A DNA stretch of 42,391 nucleotides from an uncultured Clostridia bacterium. GTDB lineage: Bacteria; Bacillota; Clostridia; Oscillospirales; Ruminococcaceae. The DNA is taken from assembly GCA_944382905.1 (NCBI GenBank), contig CALWNU010000001.1, positions 1 to 42,391 on the forward strand, given 5' to 3'. The notes beneath the pieces were generated by a model that did not search any database, had not been told where the DNA came from, and saw nothing but the letters and a program-made list of their open reading frames with translations. The position numbers and the translations under genes are program-made. This document shows positions 16,280 through 28,021 of this stretch, piece by piece (position 1 is the stretch's first letter; each line of letters opens with the position of its first letter).

Positions 16280-16355
16280 TGGCTGGGCTGGCTGGATTCG
16301 GACCAGCGGGATGACGGAGTCAAAGTCCGTTGCCTTACCACTTGGCGACAGCCCA
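16280..16355 (-). tRNA. tRNA-Gln (anticodon TTG)
   Basis: Minus-strand cloverleaf: acceptor TGGGCTG pairs with CAGCCCA, anticodon arm ACGGA-CTTTGAC-TCCGT with TTG, and T-arm GCTGG-TCCGAAT-CCAGC, followed by discriminator G and an encoded CCA. It lies after a terminator that follows tRNA-His, so it depends on readthrough or on a promoter not clearly seen. Confidence 0.95.
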
Positions 16356-16415
16356 ATATGCGTTTGTATCTTTGCCCTTACTGACCTTTTCTATGCAGCA
16401 AAACCGGCAAATATG

Positions 16416-16438
16416 AAAAAAAGGCAAACGCCTTTTTT
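16416..16438 (-). terminator. Terminator between tRNA-His and tRNA-Gln
   Basis: On the minus strand, AAAAAAGGC and GCCTTTTTTT flank GTTT. The GC part is only three pairs but is extended by A-T pairs and a T-run. It falls about 10 bp after the tRNA-His CCA end and before tRNA-Gln, so it may attenuate transcription inside the tRNA cluster. Confidence 0.6.
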
Positions 16439-16447
16439 AGTTAAAAA

Positions 16448-16525
<78 letters not shown>

Positions 16526-16530
16526 ATATT

Positions 16531-16607
16531 TGGCGCGCCAAAAGGGACTCGAACCCCTGGCCTATTGCTTAGAAGGCAATTGCTCTATCCAGCTGAGCTA
16601 TTGGCGC
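16531..16607 (-). tRNA. tRNA-Arg (anticodon TCT)
   Basis: Minus-strand cloverleaf: acceptor GCGCCAA/TTGGCGC, anticodon arm ATTGC-CTTCTAA-GCAAT, T-loop TTCGAGT, discriminator G and an encoded CCA. It lies five bases from tRNA-His, so the two are cotranscribed. Confidence 0.95.
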
Positions 16608-16636
16608 ATATGTCGATATTCGCTGAGATGTAGAAA

Positions 16637-16710
<74 letters not shown>

Positions 16711-16730
16711 AGGCTTTAGCGACAGATGAT

Positions 16731-16759
16731 ATTTTACCAAACTACGCTTCTTTTGTCAA
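16731..16759 (-). promoter_or_regulatory. Promoter of the tRNA-Gly/Arg/His(/Gln) cluster
   Basis: On the minus strand, TTGACA (16759-16754), exactly 17 bp, then TAAAAT (16736-16731). The expected start lies a few bases before tRNA-Gly. It is a near-consensus housekeeping promoter. Confidence 0.88.
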
Positions 16760-16802
16760 TGCCTTTCTCTATTTTCTTCTTTCGCTTCCAACCCATTTTT
16801 AC

Positions 16803-16829
16803 AAAAAAGGCGGGGAAACCCCGCCTTTT

Positions 16830-16831
<2 letters not shown>
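16803..16831 (-). terminator. Terminator of the Clp ATPase gene
   Basis: AAAAAAGGCGGGG and CCCCGCCTTTTTT are perfect inverted copies around AAA. The element overlaps the Clp stop codon at 16830-16832. Confidence 0.92.
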
Positions 16832-19148
<2,317 letters not shown>

Positions 19149-19212
19149 GATTTACACCCCATATATCTTTTCACCCAATTACAAAATTGGTGGTTTCTGT
19201 GCTGAATTGAAA

Positions 19213-19273
19213 GCTATTATAAATAGCAAATGTGAACTGGTTGTGAAAAAAACTTCTCTCAGAAAAAAACTTC
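19213..19273 (-). promoter_or_regulatory. Putative clp promoter with palindromic -10 and tandem direct repeat
   Basis: TATAAT (19221-19216 on the minus strand) lies at the centre of a 15-bp palindrome, GCTATT-TAT-AATAGC (19213-19227). The -35 position is weak. Just upstream are two perfect copies of GAAAAAAACTTC (plus-strand reading) at 19245-19256 and 19262-19273, 17 bp apart. They match neither the CtsR nor the CIRCE consensus that I know. Confidence 0.45.
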
Positions 19274-19302
19274 GCGCACCGCAACGGGCGTCGGCGGTAA
19301 AA

Positions 19303-20055
19303 TCAGGCACCCGTCCCCCCCAGCATGGATAGCGGCGCCGATAACGCCCCCAAAGCGCTTTGTTCCAGCAGCAGCCGGATCAGCCAGGTGCTTTCCAGCG
19401 TCTGGCGGTTCAGAAACGGAATGCTGTCCCCCGTCAACGCCAGCACCAGGCTGACGGTGGTCACCGCCAGATATAAATACAGCACACCCTCCACCGCGCC
19501 TACGCAGCCGCCTAGAAACGTATTGAGCGTCCCGACGATCGGGACATGCCGCAGGCCGGTGAAACAACGCGCCGCCATGCGCGTCAGGAACATGAACAGC
19601 GAAAAAAGCAGCAGGAAAAAAATCGTGGTAATGAGCGCGATGCAGGTGGGCGCAATCGTCTCGTCTACAATTTGCCCGGCCACCTGTTCTATGCCGCCGG
19701 AAGCGGAAGGGATGGTCCAATCCGCCGGGAGGCCTGCAAATTCCATCGCGTTCTTTAAATAGGCAGGAATACTTTCCAGCACGGCCGCCAAGGACTGCAA
19801 AAAAGCATCCGCCGACCCGGTTTGCGACAATTGTTCCGTCACCTTTTCCAGCAAAGGCTGGCGAATAAACCGTCCAAAAGCGTATTCCGCCGCCGGGCCC
19901 GCAATGAGATTGGCCAAAAACATAGAGACAAAAAAGCCCACCAGCTGGACCACCGTGCGGACAAACCCGCGCCTGGCGGCGGCGCGGACCGATGCGGCTA
20001 CAAACAGCACAGCCGCCAGATCCAAAAGCAAAGGCAATGCCTTCTCCACATTCAT
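19303..20055 (-). CDS. CvpA family membrane protein
   Basis: 250 residues from the ATG at 20055 (MNVEKALPLLLDLAAVLF), which follows AAAGGGAGGGG. A longer in-frame reading to 20271 runs inside the neighbouring gene and is not used. Four hydrophobic stretches (about residues 7-25, 30-50, 135-160 and 185-210) and the RRGFVRTVVQLVGFFVSM segment fit the CvpA/colicin V production family, whose role is still unclear (membrane homeostasis, stress). The loop between the second and third membrane segments is long. It is 44 bp after the DUF5711 gene and is probably the last gene of the ruv-glmM-ecf-truA run. Confidence 0.85.
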   Translation of the reverse strand: MNVEKALPLLLDLAAVLFVAASVRAAARRGFVRTVVQLVGFFVSMFLANLIAGPAAEYAFGRFIRQPLLEKVTEQLSQTGSADAFLQSLAAVLESIPAYLKNAMEFAGLPADWTIPSASGGIEQVAGQIVDETIAPTCIALITTIFFLLLFSLFMFLTRMAARCFTGLRHVPIVGTLNTFLGGCVGAVEGVLYLYLAVTTVSLVLALTGDSIPFLNRQTLESTWLIRLLLEQSALGALSAPLSMLGGTGA

Positions 20056-20099
20056 CCCCTCCCTTTCTTTTTCTCTTGGGATTTCTCTTCTTTTTCCGA

Positions 20100-21263
20100 T
20101 TAGCGCAGCGGTTCCTGGCAGATTGCGTCCGGCGTGACATAATAAATGTAGTCTTTCCCCAAACTCAGGGATAAGATTTCCGTCTCCGGAGCGATTTCCT
20201 GGACCAATTCCCCCGCCGCATTGTAAACATGAATCCGGTTGCCCAGCAGCAAAGCCGCGTGGCCTTCGCATCCGTCCAGCTGCTCTACCTGCTCTTGCAG
20301 CAGCACACTCCCGCTTTCCTGGCCGGAGCTGCCCAGCAAAGAAAGTTTGACCGATTTGAATTCCCGGTAATCTCCTAAAATCAAAGCGGAAAGCTTTTTG
20401 CCGTCCGAATCGAACAGGCGAAGCGGTTCGTCCTGGAAGGAAACCACCGCTTTTTCTTTGCCGGACGTGGAATAATAGTAGGCCGCCTGGTCGGTCAGCA
20501 CCTGCAGCTCCCCGTTGAGATATGCCAAACTATGGACGGTCTCGTCCACATAGCTTTTCTGGGCAAACGGCGTTTCTTCGTTCAGCCGGTACATCGTCAG
20601 GCCGCTGACCAGATCCCCTTCCTGCACCTGCACGGTAGATACGGCGATGCTGTCCCCATCCGGCGAAAAAGCCGCCCCATACAGGTAGCTTTCCGCGGAT
20701 TTCCAGGAAAACACCGGTTCCTCCAGCAAATTGTCATACACGGTGATTTCTCCCAAAAAGCGCTGCGGGTTGGTAATCACCGCCAAATCGTTTTGGCGGG
20801 ACAAAGCGGCAAACAGCACCGGCGCGTCCATTGTCAGCTCCCGGATGGTCTTGGTCTTGCTCTCCACCCGCACAAGGTTCGAAGAGGGGTCATACAGGAT
20901 AATCCGGCTGTCGGAACATTGCATCACGGGATTGGCAAACCCATGGGCTACCTCCCGCAGCAGCTTGCCGTTCTTATTATAGATATGCAGATGCGTATCG
21001 GTCAGAACCAACAAGGTATTGCCCATGGTTTTGGTCTGGCGGATTGTCGCGGCGGAATATTCCATCGGGTACCCGGCGCCGGAACCCAGCTCGGCAAACG
21101 CGCCGGAAAGCTGTTCGGCCAGACTGGTCCGTTTCACTTTTTCCCATAGCAGCCACCCGCCGGCAAAAATCGCCAAAGCCAGCAAAAAAGCCCCGATGCG
21201 CTTGAGATTTTGCCGCCGGTTGCGTTTTCTGCGCAGCCGCTCAATATGTTCCAGCTGGCCCAT
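20100..21263 (-). CDS. DUF5711 family membrane-anchored beta-propeller-like protein
   Basis: 387 residues. A basic N-terminus (RLRRKRNRRQNLKR) precedes one membrane segment, IGAFLLALAIFAGGWLLW (about 23-40). The rest is soluble and should lie outside the membrane. It shows repeated blades such as LLVLTDTHLHIYNKNGKLL, RIILYDPSSNLVRVE and GDSIAVSTVQ, fitting a WD-like propeller, and the layout fits DUF5711, a clostridial family without known function. The ATG at 21263 follows AGGAGGGG. It sits between truA and cvpA with gaps under 50 bp, so it is likely cotranscribed. Its job cannot be inferred from the sequence. Confidence 0.82.
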   Translation of the reverse strand: MGQLEHIERLRRKRNRRQNLKRIGAFLLALAIFAGGWLLWEKVKRTSLAEQLSGAFAELGSGAGYPMEYSAATIRQTKTMGNTLLVLTDTHLHIYNKNGKLLREVAHGFANPVMQCSDSRIILYDPSSNLVRVESKTKTIRELTMDAPVLFAALSRQNDLAVITNPQRFLGEITVYDNLLEEPVFSWKSAESYLYGAAFSPDGDSIAVSTVQVQEGDLVSGLTMYRLNEETPFAQKSYVDETVHSLAYLNGELQVLTDQAAYYYSTSGKEKAVVSFQDEPLRLFDSDGKKLSALILGDYREFKSVKLSLLGSSGQESGSVLLQEQVEQLDGCEGHAALLLGNRIHVYNAAGELVQEIAPETEILSLSLGKDYIYYVTPDAICQEPLR

Positions 21264-21311
21264 TTGGATTCCCCTCCTGTCTGGTTGGATACAGTCTTGC
21301 CCCAGCGCCCC

Positions 21312-22112
21312 TTACCTAGGCTGTGCCGCCGGCCCGCTTTGCTCGCCCTTTGCCGGGAAATCCCAGCTTTCCGGGCGCTCATAGAACACCTCGTCCAGAT
21401 ACAGCCCGTGGGCCGGGGCGGTGATCCCCGCCAGCGACCGATCCTTTTCTTCCAAGGCCCGGCGCACCTGCTCCAAACGGATCTTCCCTTCGCTAACCCG
21501 CAGCAGCGTGCCCACAAGGATCCGCACCATATGATACAAAAAGCCGTCCCCTTCTACCGTAAAGGTAACGAGGTCCCCCTGCCGGTCCACTTCACACCGG
21601 TAGATGGTCCGCACCGTGTCGGACAAATCCGCCTTGGCGCTGCAAAAGCCGCCAAAATCGTGGGTCCCCAAAAACAAGGTGCAGCACCGCCGCATCTTTT
21701 CCTCATCCAGCAGCTGCCAATATTCCAGGGCCCGCCCTTTCCAAAACGGGTTTTTCCCATCCGCATTCCAAATCAAATACCGGTACCGCTTTCCTACGCT
21801 GCTGTATCTGGCGTGAAAATCCAGCGGGACCTCCCGGCAGTCCAGCACCCCGATATCCTCCGGCAAAACGGCGTTGAGTCCCCGTTTGAGCGCATACAGC
21901 GGGATCGGGTTTTCCGTAAGGAAATTAAAGCAGAACCGGTTGGCATGTACCCCGGCGTCGGTGCGGGAACATCCTTTCACATCTTCCCGCCGGCGCAGCA
22001 CCGTTTCCATGGCGTCCTGCACCACCTGGGTGATCGAAAGGGCGTTGGCCTGTACCTGGGAACCGTGGTAGGCCGTTCCAATATAACAAAGCGTCATCAG
22101 GATATTGCGCAT
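21312..22112 (-). CDS. truA: tRNA pseudouridine synthase TruA
   Basis: 266 residues. It makes pseudouridine at positions 38-40 of tRNA anticodon arms. The catalytic Asp lies in GCSRTDAGVHA at about 46-56. YIGTAYHGSQVQ near the N-terminus and GDGFLYHMVRILVGTLL in the second half are family signatures. The ATG at 22112 follows AAGGAGAG with a good gap. It follows ecfT by 43 bp. truA next to the ecfA1-ecfA2-ecfT genes is a common arrangement in Bacillota. Confidence 0.96.
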   Translation of the reverse strand: MRNILMTLCYIGTAYHGSQVQANALSITQVVQDAMETVLRRREDVKGCSRTDAGVHANRFCFNFLTENPIPLYALKRGLNAVLPEDIGVLDCREVPLDFHARYSSVGKRYRYLIWNADGKNPFWKGRALEYWQLLDEEKMRRCCTLFLGTHDFGGFCSAKADLSDTVRTIYRCEVDRQGDLVTFTVEGDGFLYHMVRILVGTLLRVSEGKIRLEQVRRALEEKDRSLAGITAPAHGLYLDEVFYERPESWDFPAKGEQSGPAAQPR

Positions 22113-22155
22113 CCCGGCTCTCCTTCCTATCCAGACAAAGCCCCCGGCAGCGGCT

Positions 22156-22968
22156 TTAAAACACCACCGGCGCGAAGATGTTGACTACCACAACCATGCC
22201 GATGCACAAAACCGTCACCGCCGCGGCAACGCCGTCCTGCCAGCTGTAATGCAGCTGTTTCATCCTGGTCCGGCCCACATCTCCCCGATAACACCGGCAC
22301 TCCATCGCCAAAGCCAGTTCATCCGCCCGGCGAAACGCCGATACAAACAAAGGAATCAAAATCGGCACCAGCGCTTTGGCCCGCTGGATCACCCCGCCGC
22401 TTTCCAAATCCGCGCCGCGGGCCTTTTGCGCGTTCATGATTTTATCCGTCTCTTCGATCAGCGTCGGGATAAACCGCAGCGCAATGGTCATCATCATCGA
22501 CAGCTCATGCACGGGAAAATGGATTTTTTTCAGCGGTTTCATCAGCCGCTCCAAGCCGTCGGTCAGGGTAATGGGGGAGGTCGTATAGGTCAAAAGCGAC
22601 GTCCCGGCAATCAGGCAGATAATCCGGATGGTCATGACCACCGCCGTCAGCAGCCCCTGGCGCGAGATATGAAAGATCCACCAATCCACCAGCGGGTCCC
22701 CTTTGACAAAAAACATGTTCAGCAACGTGGTAAAGATGATAATCGGGATGACCGGCTTCAGGCTTTTGGTAATCATTTTCGGTGGGATTTTAGAAATGGC
22801 ATAAGCAAAAATCAAAAACAGGATCCCTACGCCAAGCCCCAATGGGTTGGAGACGGTAAACAGCATGACGATATACCCAATGGTCAACAGAATTTTCATC
22901 CGCGGATCCAGCCGGTGCAAAACAGAATGCCCCGGAAAATACTGCCCGATGGTAATATCCTTAAGCAT
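22156..22968 (-). CDS. ecfT: ECF transporter T component EcfT
   Basis: 270 residues from the ATG at 22968 ([25 protein letters not shown]), which follows GGAGGG. The reading frame extends further upstream only through ecfA2. It is an integral membrane protein with about five to six membrane segments. The two coupling-helix motifs that contact the ATPases are visible: KARGAD near residue 180 and CYRGD near 230. It joins the two ATPases to exchangeable substrate-binding (S) proteins for vitamins or metals. No S component is encoded nearby, so this is a shared group II module. The ATG overlaps the ecfA2 stop by 8 bp. Confidence 0.95.
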   Translation of the reverse strand: MLKDITIGQYFPGHSVLHRLDPRMKILLTIGYIVMLFTVSNPLGLGVGILFLIFAYAISKIPPKMITKSLKPVIPIIIFTTLLNMFFVKGDPLVDWWIFHISRQGLLTAVVMTIRIICLIAGTSLLTYTTSPITLTDGLERLMKPLKKIHFPVHELSMMMTIALRFIPTLIEETDKIMNAQKARGADLESGGVIQRAKALVPILIPLFVSAFRRADELALAMECRCYRGDVGRTRMKQLHYSWQDGVAAAVTVLCIGMVVVVNIFAPVVF

Positions 22969-23830
22969 GGGCCTTCCCTCCTTGCTGCATGATCCGCTCC
23001 AGGGCTTCTTTCGCCCGCTCCACCGTGTAGACGTTCTGCGGTACCGGCCATCCTTTTTCGCGCAAAGAGAGGAACACCCGGGACACCTGCGGCACCGCCA
23101 GCCCCATGGCCTCGATTTCCTTGCTGCGGGAAAAGACCTGTTCCACATCGTCGAACATGTCCACCCGGCTGTGGTTCATGACCAGTACTTGTTCGGTATA
23201 TTTCGCCACGTCTTCCATGCTGTGAGATACCAGCAGGATGGTTTTCTTCTGTTCCTGGTGGTATTCCAGAATCTGGCCCAGAATCCGGTCCCGCCCCTTG
23301 GGATCCAGCCCGGCGGTGGGCTCGTCCAAAATCAGCACTTCCGGGCTCATGGCGATCACGCCTGCAATGGCCACCCGGCGCTTTTGCCCCCCGGACAGCT
23401 CGAACGGGCTTTTTTCCATCTGATCGTCTTTTAACCCCACAAACAGCGCCGCCTCCTTGACCCGGCGGTCGATTTCCTCTTCAGAAAGGCCCATATTTTT
23501 GGGTCCAAACGCAATATCCTGATAAACCGTATCCTCAAACAGCTGGTATTCCGGATACTGGAACACCAGCCCCACCCGGAACCGGACCTTGCGGATTTCC
23601 TTGGGTTTTTCCCAAATATCCTCTCCGTCGACGTAAATTTTCCCTTCCGTGGGGCGCAGCAGTCCGTTGAAATGCTGAATCAGGGTCGACTTGCCTGATC
23701 CGGTATGGCCGATAATCCCGATCATTTTGCCTGCTTCGATCTCCAGGTTGATGTCGGAAATGGCGGCCCGCTCATAACTGGTGCCCTGGGAATAGGTGTG
23801 TGTCAAATGCTCTGTTTTAATGACTGACAT
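22961..23830 (-). CDS. ecfA2: ECF transporter ATPase EcfA2
   Basis: 289 residues from the ATG at 23830 ([17 protein letters not shown]), preceded by GAGGA. Walker [10 protein letters not shown], signature [13 protein letters not shown], Walker [14 protein letters not shown] and H-loop LLVSHS are intact. It pairs with EcfA1 and EcfT to energise vitamin/metal uptake. The start overlaps the ecfA1 end by 14 bp, and the stop overlaps the ecfT start. The extra N-terminal frame up to 23980 lies within ecfA1 and has no start signal. Confidence 0.95.
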   Translation of the reverse strand: MSVIKTEHLTHTYSQGTSYERAAISDINLEIEAGKMIGIIGHTGSGKSTLIQHFNGLLRPTEGKIYVDGEDIWEKPKEIRKVRFRVGLVFQYPEYQLFEDTVYQDIAFGPKNMGLSEEEIDRRVKEAALFVGLKDDQMEKSPFELSGGQKRRVAIAGVIAMSPEVLILDEPTAGLDPKGRDRILGQILEYHQEQKKTILLVSHSMEDVAKYTEQVLVMNHSRVDMFDDVEQVFSRSKEIEAMGLAVPQVSRVFLSLREKGWPVPQNVYTVERAKEALERIMQQGGKAHA

Positions 23831-24683
23831 GGTGTTCCTCCAACAGCTTCTCAATGGCCTGGACGCATTCTTCTTCAAAAAGGATGTCGTCCGGCAAATT
23901 ATAACCGTCCTGCCGCAGCAGCCACGCCAGTTCGGTTGCCTGCGGCACATCCAGCCCGACGCTTTTGAGCAGCTCCACATGGGAAAAGACCTGCCGGGGC
24001 GGCCCGTCTAAAATCACCTTGCCATTGTCTACGACGACCACCCGGCCGCTTTGGGCCGCCTCGTCCATATAGTGGGTAATCAAAACCACCGTAATGCCAA
24101 ACTGCCCGCCCAGCTGCCGGATGGTCTGCAATACTTCTTTGCGTCCTTGGGGATCCAGCATGGCGGTGGGCTCGTCCAGCACGATGCATTTGGGGCGCAT
24201 GGCGATAATGCCTGCAATGGCCACCCGCTGCTTTTGCCCCCCGGACAGCTGATGGGGGGAATGTTCCCGGTATTCGTACATGCCCACCGCTTTTAGCGAT
24301 TCGTCCACCCGCCGGCGGATTTCCTCCGGCGGCACCCCCAGGTTTTCCAGCGCAAACGCCACGTCCTCTTCCACGATGGTGGCTACCAGCTGGTTGTCCG
24401 GGTTCTGGAACACCATGCCCGCCGACTGGCGGATATCATACAGCCTGTCCTCTTCTTTGGTATTGATGCCGTTGACATAGACCGTGCCGGCAGTGGGCAG
24501 CAAAATCGCGTTGAAATGCTTGGCTAACGTCGACTTGCCCGACCCGTTATGCCCCAGCACCGCCACAAATTCCCCCGGCTGAATGTCCAGGGAGATATCG
24601 TCCAGCACAATGGGCGGCAGCTGTTTTTCTTCATAATTGTCATATGCAAAGGATACATCCCTTGCCGATAAAATCGGTTCCAT
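23817..24683 (-). CDS. ecfA1: ECF transporter ATPase EcfA1
   Basis: 288 residues. Walker [10 protein letters not shown], signature [13 protein letters not shown], Walker [14 protein letters not shown] and H-loop LITHYMDEA are all present, and the Q-loop region is MVFQNPDNQ. It acts with EcfA2 under EcfT at the cytoplasmic membrane face. The ATG at 24683 follows AAGGA. It lies 21 bp after the methyltransferase gene. Confidence 0.95.
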   Translation of the reverse strand: MEPILSARDVSFAYDNYEEKQLPPIVLDDISLDIQPGEFVAVLGHNGSGKSTLAKHFNAILLPTAGTVYVNGINTKEEDRLYDIRQSAGMVFQNPDNQLVATIVEEDVAFALENLGVPPEEIRRRVDESLKAVGMYEYREHSPHQLSGGQKQRVAIAGIIAMRPKCIVLDEPTAMLDPQGRKEVLQTIRQLGGQFGITVVLITHYMDEAAQSGRVVVVDNGKVILDGPPRQVFSHVELLKSVGLDVPQATELAWLLRQDGYNLPDDILFEEECVQAIEKLLEEHHVSH

Positions 24684-24704
24684 GTGATATTCCTTCTTTC
24701 TTGC

Positions 24705-25574
24705 CTAACGTTCCTGCTCCCATACGGCAGTGGACCCGCAGGGAAGCGCAAAGCCGGAAGCGGTGACCGGCAGCCCGATTTCCGACGCCCATACCCGGCC
24801 GCTCCTGCCGCGTCCTACGGTCACGCCCAGCAGGTACGCCATCACCGAAGCCGGCAGCCCGGTGGTATAGGAATTGAGCAGGAAGAACAGCGCGTCGTCG
24901 GAAAGCAGCTGCGCCGTCAGTTCCAGCAGCCCATAGATCTGCTCTTCCAGCTTCCACACCTCGCCCCCAGGCCCTCTGCCGTAGGAGGGAGGATCCATCA
25001 GGATCCCGTCGTACCGGTTGCCGCGGCGGATTTCCCGTTCCACAAATTTTTTGCAGTCGTCCACAATCCAGCGGATGGGCGCGTCGCCCAGCCCGGACAG
25101 GGCCGCGTTTTCCCTGGCCCAGGACACCATCCCTTTGGACGCGTCCACATGGCACACGGCCGCGCCCGCCGCCGCGCAGGCCAGCGTCGCGCCCCCCGTA
25201 TAGGCAAACAGGTTGAGCACCTTCACCGGGCGGGCGGCATTTTGAATCTTTTGCGCCATAAAGTCCCAGTTGACCGCCTGTTCCGGGAAAAGCCCCGTAT
25301 GCTTAAACCCGGTGGGGCTCACCTTAAAGGTCAGCCCGCCATACCGGATCGTCCACGCATCCTTTTCCAAAGAACGGTTCTGCCAGCTGCCGCCCCCGGT
25401 GCTGGAACGCTGGTACCGCGCATTCGCCCGCCGCCAGGCCGGATGGTCCTTGGGCGTATGCCAAATAATCTGCGGGTCGGGGCGGATCAGCGTAACGCCT
25501 CCCCACCGCTCCAGCTTTTCCCCGCCGGAGGTATCTAAGATTTCATAATCCTTCCACTGGTCGGCAATTCTCAT
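24705..25574 (-). CDS. Class I SAM-dependent rRNA methyltransferase (RlmI/RlmK-like)
   Basis: 289 residues from the ATG at 25574 (MRIADQWKDYEILDTSGGEKLERW), which follows AAAGGAG. NLFAYTGGATLACAAAGA is the SAM-binding motif I, HVDASKG motif II, and DDCKKFVERE with MDPPSYGRGPGG the catalytic N/D-PP-Y/S region typical of RNA cytosine/guanine methyltransferases of the RlmI/RlmK group. No PUA domain is seen before it, and the N-terminal 80 residues form an OB-like lead. The likely target is 23S rRNA, but which base is methylated cannot be read. It sits between glmM and ecfA1. Confidence 0.88.
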   Translation of the reverse strand: MRIADQWKDYEILDTSGGEKLERWGGVTLIRPDPQIIWHTPKDHPAWRRANARYQRSSTGGGSWQNRSLEKDAWTIRYGGLTFKVSPTGFKHTGLFPEQAVNWDFMAQKIQNAARPVKVLNLFAYTGGATLACAAAGAAVCHVDASKGMVSWARENAALSGLGDAPIRWIVDDCKKFVEREIRRGNRYDGILMDPPSYGRGPGGEVWKLEEQIYGLLELTAQLLSDDALFFLLNSYTTGLPASVMAYLLGVTVGRGRSGRVWASEIGLPVTASGFALPCGSTAVWEQER

Positions 25575-25584
25575 AGCGGCTCCT

Positions 25585-26925
25585 TTATTTTTGTCTTGCT
25601 TCGATCGCTTGGGCAATCGTCTCGGCGATGCGTTCAATTTGGTCGTAATCCGCGCCTTCCACCATCACCCGTACCAACGGTTCGGTCCCGGACGGCCGGA
25701 CCAGCACCCGTCCCTGATCGCCCAGCTGGTCATCCATTTCTTTAAACAAGTCGTCCAGCTCCCACAAGGAAGCTTTCAGCTCGTCGTCTGCACGTACATT
25801 TTTCAAAACCTGCGGATAGGTGGTCATGAGTTTGCGCAGTTCCCGCAAAGGCCTTTTCTCCCGGGCCAGCACCCCCAGCAGATGCACTGCGGAAAGCTGC
25901 CCGTCGCCGGTGGTCATATCGTCAAAGAAGATGATATGGCCCGACTGCTCCCCGCCCAGGCAGTAGCCGCCCTGCATGATGGTTTCCAGCACATAGCGGT
26001 CCCCGACCTTGGTGGTGGGGGTAATGATATCGTGTTCTTTCGCAAAATGGAACAGGCCGAGATTGGACATCACCGTGACCACCAGCCCATTGTTTTTTAG
26101 CTTCCCCCGTTTTTTGAAATCCATGGCAAAAATCGCCATCAGTACATCGCCGTCTACCAAAACGCCGTCTTGGTCCACCGCCAGGCACCGGTCGGCGTCG
26201 CCGTCAAAGGCGAAACCCAAATCGCACCCATGCGCTTTGACGTATTCCTGCAGCCCTTCGATATGGGTGGAACCACAGTCTTGGTTGACGTTGACGCCGT
26301 TGGGTTCGGCATGGAGCACATGGCACTTGGCTCCCAACCGGCGAAATACTTCCGGCGCAGTTACGCTGGCGCAGCCGTTGGCGCAGTCCAGCGCCACGTT
26401 AAGCCCCTCAAAGCAGCCCTCTCCCAGGCTGACCAGATAATCTACATAATCATTCACCGCATCCATGGCCAGCGTTACGGCGCCAATCTGTTCCGGCGCC
26501 GCCTTGGGAGGAACCCGCTCGTTGTCGATAATAATGGCTTCGATCTCCTCTTCTTCCTCATCGGAGAGCTTAAACCCGGTCCCGCTGATGATCTTGATCC
26601 CATTATCCATAAACGGGTTGTGGGAAGCGGTCAGCATAATGCCGGCATCCGCTTTCATCCGGCGCACCAGATAAGCGACCGCCGGCGTGGGAACTACCCC
26701 CAGCAGCTGCACGTCGCAGCCTACCGAACACAATCCCGCCGCCATGGCGGCTTCCAGCATGCTGGAAGAAAGGCGGGTATCCCTTCCGATGATAAACCGC
26801 GGCTTTCTCCCGATTTTTTCCCGGATCACCGTCCCCGCCGCCTGGGCCACCTCCATGGCCAGGTCCACGCTCAGCTCTTTATTGGCAACCCCCCGGATGC
26901 CATCGGTTCCAAACAGTTTGCCCAT
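25585..26925 (-). CDS. glmM: Phosphoglucosamine mutase GlmM
   Basis: 446 residues, the full family length. It converts glucosamine-6-phosphate to glucosamine-1-phosphate on the way to UDP-GlcNAc for peptidoglycan and surface polymers. MGKLFGTDGIRGVAN is the N-terminal signature, TASHNPFMDNGIK holds the phosphorylated Ser, DGDADRC binds the metal, and RPSGTEPLVRVMVE binds the phosphate of the substrate. The ATG at 26925 follows AAAGGAG. It lies 15 bp after ruvB. Confidence 0.97.
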   Translation of the reverse strand: MGKLFGTDGIRGVANKELSVDLAMEVAQAAGTVIREKIGRKPRFIIGRDTRLSSSMLEAAMAAGLCSVGCDVQLLGVVPTPAVAYLVRRMKADAGIMLTASHNPFMDNGIKIISGTGFKLSDEEEEEIEAIIIDNERVPPKAAPEQIGAVTLAMDAVNDYVDYLVSLGEGCFEGLNVALDCANGCASVTAPEVFRRLGAKCHVLHAEPNGVNVNQDCGSTHIEGLQEYVKAHGCDLGFAFDGDADRCLAVDQDGVLVDGDVLMAIFAMDFKKRGKLKNNGLVVTVMSNLGLFHFAKEHDIITPTTKVGDRYVLETIMQGGYCLGGEQSGHIIFFDDMTTGDGQLSAVHLLGVLAREKRPLRELRKLMTTYPQVLKNVRADDELKASLWELDDLFKEMDDQLGDQGRVLVRPSGTEPLVRVMVEGADYDQIERIAETIAQAIEARQK

Positions 26926-26940
26926 GCTCTTACTCCTTTA

Positions 26941-27987
26941 TCACAAATCCAGTTTCATCTGGTCGGTACTTTGCTGCGGACAGGTCATCCCCAAATGTCG
27001 GTAGCCGGCGGGGGTCACGCAGCGTCCCCGCAGCGTGCGTCGCAAAAAGCCGATCTGCATCAAATACGGCTCATACACATCCTCCAGCGTCACCGCCTCT
27101 TCTCCAATGGCCGCCGCCAAAGTTTCCAGCCCTACCGGTCCTCCGCCGTAGCTGCGGATAATGGTCTCCAGCATCCTGCGGTCCACGGCGTCCAGACCCA
27201 GGCTGTCGATCTCCAGCCGGTCCAGCGCCTGGGAGGCCACCGGCAGGGTGATGGTCCCGTCGCCCATTACCTGGGCGAAATCCCGGATCCGTTTCAGCAG
27301 GCGGTTCGCGATTCGGGGCGTCCCCCTGCTCCTCTTGGCCAGCTCCAGCGCGCCGCCCTGCTCACAGGGGATATGCAAAATCTCTGCGCTGCGGCGGATG
27401 ATCCGGGCCAGCTCTTCTTGGGTATACATCTCCAGCCGCAGAATCACGCCGAACCGGTCCCGCAGCGGCGCGGTCAGCTGCCCTGCGCGGGTGGTCGCCC
27501 CCACCAAGGTAAAATGGGGCAGGTCGATCCGGATGGAACGGGCGGACGGCCCTTTGCCGATGATGATGTCCAGCGCATAATCCTCCATGGCCGGGTACAG
27601 CACCTCTTCCACCGCTCTGGACAGCCGGTGGATCTCGTCGATAAAGAGGATGTCGTTTTCCCCCAGGTTGGTCAGCAGCGCCGCCAAATCCCCCGGCTTT
27701 TCGATCGCCGGCCCGGAGGTAATCCGCAGATTGACATTCATTTCATTGGCGATAATGCCGGACAGGGTGGTTTTGCCCAGGCCGGGCGGGCCGTACAGCA
27801 GCACATGGTCCAGCGGTTCGCCCCGCATTTTGGCCGCTTCAATGTAGACGGACAAATTCTGCTTTGCCTTTTCCTGCCCGATGTATTCCTGCAAGGTCTT
27901 CGGCCGCAAGGACCCTTCGATGTCCGAATCCTCCCGGGCATATTCCGGCGTCATGATCCGATTTTCAAAATCCATTTCCTGTTCCAA
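26941..27987 (-). CDS. ruvB: Holliday junction branch migration ATPase RuvB
   Basis: 348 residues from a TTG at 27987, which follows a GAGGGCGGGGG ribosome site; the in-frame ATG four codons later is farther from it. RuvB is the ring motor that drives branch migration with RuvA. Walker A is GPPGLGKTT and Walker [10 protein letters not shown]; sensor 1 VGATTRAG and arginine finger DRFGV are visible, and the C-terminal winged helix contains PGYRHLG-like (PAGYRHLG). It follows ruvA by 34 bp. Confidence 0.97.
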   Translation of the reverse strand: MEQEMDFENRIMTPEYAREDSDIEGSLRPKTLQEYIGQEKAKQNLSVYIEAAKMRGEPLDHVLLYGPPGLGKTTLSGIIANEMNVNLRITSGPAIEKPGDLAALLTNLGENDILFIDEIHRLSRAVEEVLYPAMEDYALDIIIGKGPSARSIRIDLPHFTLVGATTRAGQLTAPLRDRFGVILRLEMYTQEELARIIRRSAEILHIPCEQGGALELAKRSRGTPRIANRLLKRIRDFAQVMGDGTITLPVASQALDRLEIDSLGLDAVDRRMLETIIRSYGGGPVGLETLAAAIGEEAVTLEDVYEPYLMQIGFLRRTLRGRCVTPAGYRHLGMTCPQQSTDQMKLDL

Positions 27988-28021
27988 GGTTCCCCCGCCC
28001 TCTTTCTGTTTCCGCTTCTAT

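Noticed and set aside
13900..16300. Genomic island integrated at a tRNA 3' end
   Set aside because: The AT-rich unit lies on the 3' side of tRNA-Gln, but I found no copy of the tRNA end on the far side and no integrase, so integration is not supported.
19259..20140. 293-codon frame overlapping cvpA
   Set aside because: Another frame of the same strand, Arg/Gly-rich and without the hydrophobic pattern; the cvpA frame has a strong ribosome site and membrane segments.
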